18,937 nucleotides of DNA from CAYVZU01 sp964455935 (GTDB lineage: Bacteria > Fibrobacterota > CAYVZU01): contig CAYVZU010000077.1 in assembly GCA_964455935.1 (NCBI GenBank), positions 1 to 18,937 on the forward strand, written 5' to 3'. Shown here piece after piece: positions 13,328 to 18,937 of this stretch (position 1 is the first letter of the stretch; each line of letters begins with the position of its first letter). The notes under the pieces are model-generated. The model did not search any database and was not told the origin of the DNA. It saw nothing but the letters and a program-made list of their open reading frames with translations. The translations under genes were made by a program, and so were the position numbers.

Positions 13328-13609
13328 TCAAGGCGCAGAAGACGGGCCGGTCGAAATCCGGTAGATCAGCACTCCCACAATAGCGGCACCCGCCACCAGC
13401 AGCAGTCTTCGCAAGACGACCATGAAAAGAATCGACATTTTTTGGGTGGATTCGCCGGTGCCCTCGTCAATCCATTCCCGGGCCCTGCCGCTGAAAGCAT
13501 TCACTTTCTTCAGAAAAAGGAAAACGAGCATGGACCAGAATACTGCATTCATCACTTCCTTGTAGCGGATGACCCATGGAATCAATCTTTGCTTCAGGTC
13601 AGGGTCCAT
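13328..13609 (-). CDS. Small two-helix membrane protein, unknown function
   Basis: A 93-residue protein with two hydrophobic segments, approximately VFWSMLVFLFL (~21-31) and SILFMVVLRRLLLVAGAAIVGVLIY (~60-84), joined by a polar loop, AFSGRAREWIDEGTGE. I do not recognise a family. ATG 13609 is chosen because AAAGGA precedes it on the minus strand; the in-frame TTG at 13624 overlaps that site. It converges on the AbiEii-like gene with only 15 bp between the two stops, so the two transcripts could interfere. No catalytic or binding motif is visible. It could be a small bitopic protein of the envelope. Confidence 0.55.
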   Translation of the reverse strand: MDPDLKQRLIPWVIRYKEVMNAVFWSMLVFLFLKKVNAFSGRAREWIDEGTGESTQKMSILFMVVLRRLLLVAGAAIVGVLIYRISTGPSSAP

Positions 13610-13987
13610 GGATCCTTTCTCCAAAAATCGTGAATGGCAGGAAGAACACGCCCGGCAGATCTGCCAAGCGTCAAATCAAAACACCTATAGTGGCCATGGA
13701 AAAATCAAGGCTGGATTCGCGGTAGGCTGATCCAAGCTCGCTGCATCCTGTTTCGCCGGTATTGGAGCTGCGGACGACAATCAATGTCGGCGATGCTTTG
13801 GGGAACTGCCTTTTTATTCGAATTTTGCAGAATTGCCACAATATTGGCTGAATTTGCCATCTGTCAAGGTGCTTGGTTTCAGCTTGCTCCAATTTTATTG
13901 CCTCATTGAAAGTGCAAAATTTGAATTAAGGCCTTTCTTGCCTATATTTAGGTCAGATCTGAACAACAAACTCCCGCGGGTACTAAT
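13610..13987. other. Gene-free region upstream of the minor-pilin cluster
   Basis: A 378-bp gap between divergent genes. No ORF with a ribosome site and recognisable product is seen; a 73-codon minus-strand frame (13671-13892) lacks both. AT content rises towards 13950, where the promoter for the pilin genes is placed. No repeat or hairpin of note was found here. Confidence 0.5.
13921..13948 (+). promoter_or_regulatory. Candidate sigma-70 promoter of the minor-pilin cluster
   Basis: TTGAAT (13921-13926), a 16-bp spacer and TATATT (13943-13948) make a reasonable promoter 40 bp before the first pilin ATG. A start near 13955 would give a leader of about 33 nt. The neighbouring sequence is AT-rich, unlike the genes. 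Confidence 0.5.
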
Positions 13988-14434
13988 ATGAAGAAATTAA
14001 GAGATCACTCGGGAATCTCACTGATCGAATTGATCACAGCCGCGTCCATTTTTGCGCTGGCCGTGGCAGGATTCTTCTCTACATTCTCCGAGGTCTCCCG
14101 GATTTCCAAGGAAAGCGTTCAAACGCAGCGCGCTTACCAGATTCTGGAAGGGGTCCTGGACAGTCATCGCTTCTCTTCCACTTCGTATGGACAACTGCCT
14201 GCGCGCGACTCGATTGTGATCCTCGACTCCAGTCTCGTGCTGCTCGACGCAAAAGGCCGCGACCTTTTGGCGCTCCTGACCGTCAATGTCTACCGTGTTA
14301 ACTATGGCGCGGGGGCGATCAACATTATCCCGGCCAAGAAGGTCCAGGGAATTCTGGCCTGGGAGCGGGAACAGAGCAATGTGGAACGATGCACGCTGGA
14401 GACCATTGTCGCCATGACGGCAGGAGTTGATTGA
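13988..14434 (+). CDS. Type IV pilin-like minor pilin (PilV/GspI-like)
   Basis: A 148-residue prepilin. A short basic leader (MKKLRDHSG) precedes the prepilin peptidase site G|ISLIEL, with Glu at +5 and a hydrophobic helix ISLIELITAASIFALAVAGFF. That helix anchors the subunit in the membrane before assembly. The globular part is short and rich in beta strands, with a Cys near the C-terminus (VERCTLETIV). First position in a three-gene pilin cluster and the sequence GVLDSHRF after the helix resemble PilV or GspI minor pilins that prime pilus assembly. The ribosome site is weak. The next gene starts 15 bp later. Whether it serves type IV pili or type II secretion cannot be told from this window. 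Confidence 0.8.
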   Translation: MKKLRDHSGISLIELITAASIFALAVAGFFSTFSEVSRISKESVQTQRAYQILEGVLDSHRFSSTSYGQLPARDSIVILDSSLVLLDAKGRDLLALLTVNVYRVNYGAGAINIIPAKKVQGILAWEREQSNVERCTLETIVAMTAGVD

Positions 14435-14449
14435 AAGGGGACGGGCAAG

Positions 14450-15058
14450 ATGCGCAACGAGTCCGGATTTACTCTGATCGAAACGCTTGTTAGTGGAGGG
14501 CTGTGCAGTCTTCTGGCCGGGCTGATTTTCCCGTTTTGCTCTTTCATTGGAACGGCGGCCGACGAGATTTCCTCAAGTCAGCAGCTCCACACCGAAAGTA
14601 CTATCCTCGGCGAGACTTTTGCGCGAAACATCAGGGCAGGAGTTGGGATTGCGCTGGGACAGAATGTTTATGATAGCCGCCGCGACCGTGACACCAACTG
14701 CATTACGGTTCAGTATCGGGCCGAACGGGCCACCTACAAAATCGAGGGTTCTTATCTGATTCGGGAAAACCTGTCGGGTTCCGATACTTTGTCGAGCAAT
14801 CTGGATCCGAAACAGCGCAATCTTTTTCGGGTTGAGCGCGGCGGAAAAGGTGTGGAGTTGGCGTGCTCTCTGGCCAAGACCAGCGCGGCCTCCGAGCGCT
14901 CGTATGCCGGGGCCGGCGCGCGCGCCCGGGTTCGAAATGTGCTTGTGCGCGACACCAATCTCTTCAATAGCTTCGACCGGTTGCGCTATGCCGCGGCCCC
15001 CGATCCTGGTGTACACAATGGAGGTCTTACGTACCGATGCCCGGGAGGCGGTCGATGA
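14450..15058 (+). CDS. Type IV pilin-like minor pilin (PilW/GspJ-like)
   Basis: A 202-residue prepilin. The site is G|FTLIETLVSGG with Phe +1 and Glu +5 after a six-residue leader (MRNESG), followed by a hydrophobic helix to about residue 35. The C-terminal domain contains FARNIRAGVGIALGQN, TNCITVQY and a second Cys in VELACSL, which could form a disulphide. PilW and GspJ proteins have this size and begin with FTLIEx. AAAGGGG precedes ATG 14450. The stop overlaps the next ATG by four bases (ATGA at 15055-15058), so both are coupled. The order V-W-X-like agrees with the minor-pilin operon of pseudomonads, but here the assignment rests on size and order only. Confidence 0.78.
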   Translation: MRNESGFTLIETLVSGGLCSLLAGLIFPFCSFIGTAADEISSSQQLHTESTILGETFARNIRAGVGIALGQNVYDSRRDRDTNCITVQYRAERATYKIEGSYLIRENLSGSDTLSSNLDPKQRNLFRVERGGKGVELACSLAKTSAASERSYAGAGARARVRNVLVRDTNLFNSFDRLRYAAAPDPGVHNGGLTYRCPGGGR

Positions 15059-16530
15059 AGCCGCGAAGAATGACCCGGATACCAGGCGGGGAACGGGGAA
15101 GCGTATTCCTGACGCTTCTGTCGTTTTCGGCGGCCCTTGGGATTGTCCTGATCAGCCTCTCCAAACTGGGCGGCTACAGTGCGGAGATCAACGCGCGTAA
15201 TGTCGAGGCGATCAAAAGCTATTGGGCGGGGGAAGGTGCCCTTCAGATCGCGCAACGCTATGTTATGCGCACCCGGGCTGTATCCGACTCGCTTATGATT
15301 TTGAATACCGCATTCGAGGTTGCCGCGTCTTTCGGATCGTCGCGGGCTGATGCGGGTCGCATTAATGGTTACGCGATTCCCCTTGTGACAATCTCCACAC
15401 AAACAGCAGGCAAAAAAACGTACTCGTTCGAGTGTGTTGCTCCCGTGCGGCGCGCAAACATCGCCCACCGGATCTCGCTGCAGGGCGTGGCACCGCTGCG
15501 CCTTAACGAATTCACCTTTTTTTCCAATACCCCATTGCGTGCTCCCAAGGTCTGGCGGGATTTGTATATCGACGGGAATTATCACGTCAATGGTGCGGTG
15601 CGCATCAGCACCGGCATGGCTGCGACCCCGCACGTAACCGGTATTCTTACAACGGCCGACGGAACCGAAAGACCCTATCTCGACGAGCCTTTCAACGTCG
15701 GAATCGATGTGCCCGACTACCTCGATTGGGGCTTTACCAATGTCGAACGGACCGAAGAACTGAGAGCGCGCGTTCCGGCCCATATCGATGTGGGGCAAAT
15801 CCCCATCAGCGGCATCTTGCCGGAAAACTTCACCGCCGATCTCACCATTGCAGCGGGGTGCTGGAATGTGAAAATTGTGCTGGACGGACCCCTTTTCCAT
15901 GTCTTCAGGGGAAACTGGTCGGTTGGCTACACGCCCGACGGCACATACGATATCCGCGACATCCCCAATCGCATTGTGCGCGTGGAGGATGATGTTGAAA
16001 TCAAGGGCGTTCTCGACGGCCAGCTTACGATTGTAACCGCGTATAACATCTCTATCGTACACAATGTGCTCTATGCAAACCGCAATCTTGTTCCCGGCAC
16101 CTACAATATGTCGGATGATGCTCTGGCCCTGATTGCCGGGCAGGATATCGCAATTCCCATTCGAACCGATGACGCGACCGGGCTATTCTTCCGCGAACAT
16201 GGCGCCGTGATCTGCGCGTCGCTGTTTGCGCCGCGCGGCCGGTTTGGCGTGCATGACAAATTCCTTTATCCCATGGTGCAGGACATCTTCGTATTTGGTT
16301 CGATTTTGGTATATGAACAAGACCCGACCATGGTCTATAACGCGGGCGGGGGGCGATGGGAAGGAATGCGGCTCTATGCCATTCGCGACAGCCGTTTGTC
16401 GACCGTGAGTGATATTCGGGTACCTGGGCTGGGTGAGGCCAGCATGCGGGATAAAGAATTTCCAGACCAGGCTGTTTATGCGTGGATCCTGAAACGGGGA
16501 GAATGGAACAACCGGGTGGTTATTCCCTGA
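15055..16530 (+). CDS. PilX/GspK-like pilus assembly protein with large beta-rich C-terminal domain
   Basis: A 491-residue protein. The N-terminus has a basic leader and RGSVFLTLLSFSAALGIVLISL (~14-38), a pilin-type helix without the +5 Glu, as is usual in PilX_N and GspK proteins. SYWAGEGALQIAQRY follows. The large C-terminal part (~150-491) resembles DUF4900-like surface domains: LYIDGNYHVNGAVRIS, VRVEDDVEIKGVLDGQLTI, NVLYANRN, LALIAGQDIAIP, ICASLFAPRGRFGVHDK and VFGSILVYEQDP. This is probably a right-handed beta structure. ATG 15055 is chosen since GGGAGG lies six bases upstream and it gives the ATGA overlap with the preceding gene. It is likely the tip or scaffold protein of a minor-pilin complex. 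Function beyond that is unknown. Confidence 0.7.
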   Translation: MKPRRMTRIPGGERGSVFLTLLSFSAALGIVLISLSKLGGYSAEINARNVEAIKSYWAGEGALQIAQRYVMRTRAVSDSLMILNTAFEVAASFGSSRADAGRINGYAIPLVTISTQTAGKKTYSFECVAPVRRANIAHRISLQGVAPLRLNEFTFFSNTPLRAPKVWRDLYIDGNYHVNGAVRISTGMAATPHVTGILTTADGTERPYLDEPFNVGIDVPDYLDWGFTNVERTEELRARVPAHIDVGQIPISGILPENFTADLTIAAGCWNVKIVLDGPLFHVFRGNWSVGYTPDGTYDIRDIPNRIVRVEDDVEIKGVLDGQLTIVTAYNISIVHNVLYANRNLVPGTYNMSDDALALIAGQDIAIPIRTDDATGLFFREHGAVICASLFAPRGRFGVHDKFLYPMVQDIFVFGSILVYEQDPTMVYNAGGGRWEGMRLYAIRDSRLSTVSDIRVPGLGEASMRDKEFPDQAVYAWILKRGEWNNRVVIP

Positions 16531-16531
16531 T

Positions 16532-16658
16532 TCGGTCGGACCGAGGCCATTTCCGGAGTTCCCGGTTATCGGTTGTCAGTTGTCAGTTTAAAAAACCGAT
16601 CCGAAATCATTTTTTTCCAAGGTTTGGTCGGCCAACTAGGAACCGAAAACCGGCAACC
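16532..16658. repeat. Inverted repeats between convergent pilX-like and lipoprotein genes
   Basis: A perfect palindrome TCGGTC-G-GACCGA (16532-16544) follows the pilX-like stop directly. A second imperfect pair (14 of 18) joins 16564-16581 and 16641-16658, the latter reaching the stop codon of the minus-strand lipoprotein. The left part contains the heptamer TTGTCAG twice in tandem, like the GGTTGTCGG-type repeats common in FCB and proteobacterial gaps. Short A and T runs (A6 at 16590-16595, T7 near 16611) may help termination. Probably a bidirectional end region. Confidence 0.5.
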
Positions 16659-17287
16659 TACTCCTCGATCTTTCGCAAGTCGCTTTGGCGCATACCCTCG
16701 ACCGACCGGGACTCGATGATCAGGTTGCGAAGGCTTTCCTCGTCAACAATCAAATATGGAGCATCCCTGCGCAGAAAGACATTGTAAGTGGAATCGGCAT
16801 AGGTCTCGCGTCCGGCGTATTGCCATCCCGAAAATCCCGCCCTGGCCGGCTGCAAGTCTTCTTCGTTGCGGCCGGGCCGTTTGTCGGGTTTAAAGGAGAA
16901 GACATCGCCGCGCGGGTGTGACCGGTCGTAAATGAAGCTGATCCTGTCCGCGGTTTCAAAGGACACGGAAAGGCGGTCGGCTTCCACTGCGCTGACCACG
17001 CAGGGAGTCGTTTTCTTGAATACGATTCGTTTGATGTATGTGTCCTCAGTGGTCTTCAGCGAGTATGTTGAATCCTCAACATTCTTACCAATATTGGTGA
17101 CCTCCTGCTCAAGGAGAATGCCGTCCGAAACATAAAATTGCAGCCTGCGGATATCCCTTGATGAAAGGCTGTATTCCTTCATCAACGCTTTGCTGAAGGG
17201 GACCCGGGAGGAACACCCGGAATACAGTCCTGTGAGAAAAATCGCCAAAACCAGAATTCCACGATGGGATGAAGGCAGAATCCGCAT
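16658..17287 (-). CDS. Conserved-looking lipoprotein with LQFYVS motif
   Basis: A 209-residue protein with a basic start, hydrophobic GILVLAIFLTGLYSG and a probable lipidated Cys25; the -3 residue is Tyr, which is unusual for a lipobox. The mature part opens FSKALMKEYSLSSRDIRRLQ, then FYVSDGILLEQE, and continues with KRIVFKKTTPCVV, DRLSVSFE and a closing YAGRETYADST. I recall lipoproteins of FCB bacteria and spirochaetes with a similar LkkLQFYlS start and a TPGVV-like strand, but I know no defined function. It is not linked in an operon to its neighbours. AAAGGAGA precedes ATG 17287 and a near-consensus promoter lies upstream. Confidence 0.7.
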   Translation of the reverse strand: MRILPSSHRGILVLAIFLTGLYSGCSSRVPFSKALMKEYSLSSRDIRRLQFYVSDGILLEQEVTNIGKNVEDSTYSLKTTEDTYIKRIVFKKTTPCVVSAVEADRLSVSFETADRISFIYDRSHPRGDVFSFKPDKRPGRNEEDLQPARAGFSGWQYAGRETYADSTYNVFLRRDAPYLIVDEESLRNLIIESRSVEGMRQSDLRKIEE

Positions 17288-17310
17288 ACTTTTCTCCTTT
17301 GTTCCGTTCT

Positions 17311-17339
17311 AGTATAAAAATTCACGGCTTGGCTTTCAA
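17311..17339 (-). promoter_or_regulatory. Near-consensus sigma-70 promoter of the lipoprotein
   Basis: On the minus strand, TTGAAA (17334-17339), a 17-bp spacer and TATACT (17311-17316) match the sigma-70 consensus at five of six positions in each box. It lies 23 bp before the ATG at 17287. This is the best promoter in the window and predicts strong constitutive expression. Confidence 0.75.
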
Positions 17340-17454
17340 TTGCTTTGCAGCGCGGAATTGCAGTCGTTTTCAAAGGGGGGCATGCCTTTTGATCAATTTC
17401 GGGCAGGAACAGGTATTCATAATTTTCCAGCCGCAATACGAAGGGAGAAAGGAT

Positions 17455-17757
17455 ATGGCCCAAAACGCGGGATGCGGGTGGCCGCTTTTTGGCACCGTGG
17501 TTGCCGCAACACAAAGCGGTTGCTGCGGAGGGCCGTGGGGGTGGGGTCCGATGGGCTTGGGCGGGCCATTTATGATGATCTTCGCCTGGCTGTTTTGGAT
17601 TGCAATCATCGCTCTGGTTGTTGGTTTAATCGCGAAAAGCCGAAGACCGTTCCGTAAGGCGGATCAGCAACCAATCGAAATCCTCAAGCAGAGGTATGCC
17701 AAGGGAGAGATCAGCAAAGAGGATTTTGAGCGCATGAAGAAGGACATTCTTTCATAA
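17455..17757 (+). CDS. SHOCT domain membrane protein
   Basis: A 100-residue protein. Residues 1-35 are Gly, Trp and Cys rich (GCGWPLFG, SGCCGGPWGWGPMGLGG), residues ~39-61 form one membrane helix (MIFAWLFWIAIIALVVGLI), and residues 73-100 are a SHOCT (short C-terminal) motif, IEILKQRYAKGEISKEDFERM. SHOCT ends are found on many stress and envelope proteins, probably as a small oligomerising helix pair. ATG 17455 lies behind AGAAAGG; the ORF open from 17269 overlaps the promoter of the divergent lipoprotein and is not credible. A weak TTGATC (17389-17394) with TATTCA (17414-17419) could be its promoter. The tandem Cys may bind metal. Confidence 0.8.
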   Translation: MAQNAGCGWPLFGTVVAATQSGCCGGPWGWGPMGLGGPFMMIFAWLFWIAIIALVVGLIAKSRRPFRKADQQPIEILKQRYAKGEISKEDFERMKKDILS

Positions 17758-17983
17758 TTGGCGGGTTGGATCTTTAGGAATCCAATCGGGCCATTGGACT
17801 CGATTCCAATGGCATCGGAATTGCATTGTTGTTCTATGTGGATTGCTAACGCGCAGTCCGGCAGCCCGCCCAAGACCACGTCCATTTATCATTCCCGCAA
17901 TTTAACAATCCCGGTATGACCGCAAGGGTATCTGCCGCTTTCGAAAATCGGGCCGCCCGGACCTGCACCGGAAAGGAGCGTCT
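17758..17983. other. Short gap with hairpins between SHOCT and YqjD-like genes
   Basis: It contains a perfect 9-bp stem GCCATTGGA (17790-17798) and TCCAATGGC (17805-17813) with a 6-nt loop, preceded by TTGGAT/ATCCAA (17766-17785). No T-run follows, so termination is uncertain. The rest shows no ORF or clear promoter. The hairpins may be an attenuator or a repeat. Confidence 0.45.
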
Positions 17984-18367
17984 ATGCAAGCAGCACAAGA
18001 TGGCACCGACATTCGCAGCGAGGCAAGCGAGACCGGCCGCCGGATAAAAGAGGAGGCACGCCAACGCAGCGCTGATGTCGCGTTCACTGGAAAGAGCGCC
18101 TTGGCCGAGGAGGTGGGCCGAATTGGCTCAGCGCTGCACAGCGCGGCGAAGCGGCTCCATGAAGAGAATGATACGCTGGCCGATTGGGCCGATGCGGCGG
18201 CCGATAGAGCCGATGAGGCATCCACCTATCTCCAGGGCAGAAGCGCGGGTGATTTGGTGGAAACAGTCGAAGACCTGTCCCGTCGAAATCCGGGGGTCGC
18301 GGTCAGTGTCATGTTTCTGGCCGGATTCGCCCTTGCCCGTTTTCTCAAGGCCGGTCCTGGCCGGTAA
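17984..18367 (+). CDS. YqjD/nutrient-deprivation-type membrane-anchored helical protein
   Basis: A 127-residue protein. Residues ~1-95 are predicted long amphipathic helix (ASETGRRIKEEARQRS, then EVGRIGSALHSAAKRL and DWADAAADRADEASTYLQG). Residues ~103-121 form a membrane anchor (PGVAVSVMFLAGFALARFL). The DWADAAADRADE and LVETVEDLSRRNP motifs recall nutrient-deprivation-induced and ElaB/YqjD-like proteins, which associate with membrane and sometimes ribosomes in stationary phase. GAAAGGAG precedes ATG 17984. It is followed at 21 bp by the holin-like gene, as in yqjD-yqjE pairs. The role of binding a partner inside the cell is inference from those relatives. Confidence 0.72.
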   Translation: MQAAQDGTDIRSEASETGRRIKEEARQRSADVAFTGKSALAEEVGRIGSALHSAAKRLHEENDTLADWADAAADRADEASTYLQGRSAGDLVETVEDLSRRNPGVAVSVMFLAGFALARFLKAGPGR

Positions 18368-18388
18368 TATGGTACAGGAGGTTCATGT

Positions 18389-18823
18389 ATGATTGAAACG
18401 AGCGAAGAGACAATTGGGGTTCAGGAGGAGTCGGTATCCGGACTGCTCCGCGACCTCCGCAAGGAATTTGTGAATGTCACACGCCAGGAAATCGAACTGG
18501 CCAAGACGGAAATGAACGAAAAAGTCTCGGTCTTCGGAAAAAGCGCGGCCTCAATGCTCTCGGCCGGCCTTGTACTTTATGCCGGGCTTTTGTTTCTCCT
18601 TGCGTCGTTTACCTTTCTACTGCACGTGCTTTTCACGCAGGCGGGCATGCCGAGGAGCATTTCGTTTTGGCTCTCGCCTCTGATCACGTCCGCTGTTATT
18701 GGCGTTATCGGCTATGTCCTGTACTCGTCTGCGAAGAAGGCCGTCCGACGAACCTCGGCCGTGCCGGAAAAGACCGTTCGAACTCTGAAGGAGGACAAAG
18801 AATGGCTTACGAAGAAAAGCTGA
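18389..18823 (+). CDS. Phage holin superfamily / YqjE-like membrane protein
   Basis: A 144-residue protein. It opens with a helical stretch LLRDLRKEFVNVTRQEIELA and KTEMNEKVSVFGKS, typical of the Actinobacteriophage holin 6 superfamily (PF07332, YqjE relatives). Two membrane segments follow: SAGLVLYAGLLFLLASFTFLL with HVLF, and SFWLSPLITSAVIGVIGYVLYS. A basic tail follows. Although called holin, chromosomal members belong to stress-linked envelope clusters and have no phage context here. AGGAGG lies seven bases before ATG 18389. Another ATG four bases upstream would stop after three codons. Its end overlaps the next gene. Confidence 0.82.
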   Translation: MIETSEETIGVQEESVSGLLRDLRKEFVNVTRQEIELAKTEMNEKVSVFGKSAASMLSAGLVLYAGLLFLLASFTFLLHVLFTQAGMPRSISFWLSPLITSAVIGVIGYVLYSSAKKAVRRTSAVPEKTVRTLKEDKEWLTKKS

Positions 18824-18937
18824 ATGAAGGCGGTGCCACGGCCGTCAGCGACTGGACGCCGGTTGATGAGGAAGGGCATCACAAGAATTCCTCGCAGATC
18901 GAAAATGATATCCAGCAGGCGCGACATTCCATGGACA
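18802..18937 (+). CDS. DUF3618-like protein, N-terminus (3' partial)
   Basis: The frame runs off the right edge with 45 residues visible. The string SSQIENDIQQARHSMD matches the start of DUF3618, whose typical form is IexDIxxTRxxMdxTl. AAGGAGG lies shortly before ATG 18802, inside the end of the holin-like gene, giving a 22-bp overlap. DUF3618 proteins usually follow YqjD- and YqjE-like genes in alphaproteobacterial stress clusters. The rest of the protein, including its expected membrane segment, lies outside the window. Confidence 0.78.
   Translation, partial: MAYEEKLNEGGATAVSDWTPVDEEGHHKNSSQIENDIQQARHSMD

Noticed and set aside
14986..16062. 358-codon open frame on the minus strand across the pilX-like gene
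   Set aside because: It lies opposite a well-supported gene with pilin features. The minus-strand product has no recognisable domain, and such long antisense frames are common in GC-rich coding DNA.
18389..18823. Holin annotation as evidence of a prophage
   Set aside because: No other phage gene is present, and the neighbours are typical of chromosomal YqjD/YqjE-type stress clusters.

Overview
The window looks like a chromosomal segment from a Gram-negative bacterium of the Fibrobacterota or a neighbouring FCB lineage. Three observations point there. A TIGR02147-type regulator sits at 1140-1967, a family best known from its expansion in Fibrobacter succinogenes. Two secreted proteins end in type IX secretion (T9SS)-like C-terminal sorting domains. 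The intergenic gaps carry C5/G5 palindromic repeats of a kind I associate with FCB genomes. This placement is inferred from gene content only. No rRNA, tRNA, CRISPR array, transposase or integrase was seen.

Layout. (1) 1-291 is the C-terminus of a UPF0182 membrane protein, followed by a gap packed with palindromic repeats and a small helix-hairpin-helix protein on the minus strand (518-715). (2) 1140-7831 is a five-gene same-strand cluster: a TIGR02147 regulator, a translationally coupled lipoprotein, two secreted proteins with T9SS-like tails, and a large lipoprotein with an Ig-like domain. It ends at a strong intrinsic terminator (7855-7892). A 165-bp element bounded by 13-bp perfect inverted repeats lies inside it (2688-2852). 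(3) 8013-12210 holds an Rrf2-family regulator with four clustered cysteines, directly upstream of a complete pstS-pstC-pstA-pstB uptake operon without phoU. (4) 12320-13312 is an AbiEii-like nucleotidyltransferase with no AbiEi partner, convergent with a small membrane protein. (5) 13988-16530 is a three-gene minor-pilin cluster in pilV-pilW-pilX-like order with overlapping or near-overlapping genes. (6) 16658-17287 is a minus-strand lipoprotein with a good sigma-70 promoter. (7) 17455 to the right edge is an envelope-stress type group: SHOCT protein, YqjD-like helical membrane protein, holin/YqjE-like protein and the start of a DUF3618 protein.

How the genes may work together. The most system-like region is 1140-7831. 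A lineage-specific regulator appears to control an envelope assembly made of two lipid-anchored and two exported proteins. The flanking secreted protein (2867-4453) and the lipoprotein (5801-7831) share a two-cysteine domain containing a YGPTFDLGKL-AGDY motif and two carboxypeptidase-regulatory-like modules. I cannot name this shared domain. The Rrf2-pst unit suggests anion uptake tied to redox, iron-sulfur or NO/sulfur sensing rather than to the usual PhoR/PhoB control, which is not visible here.
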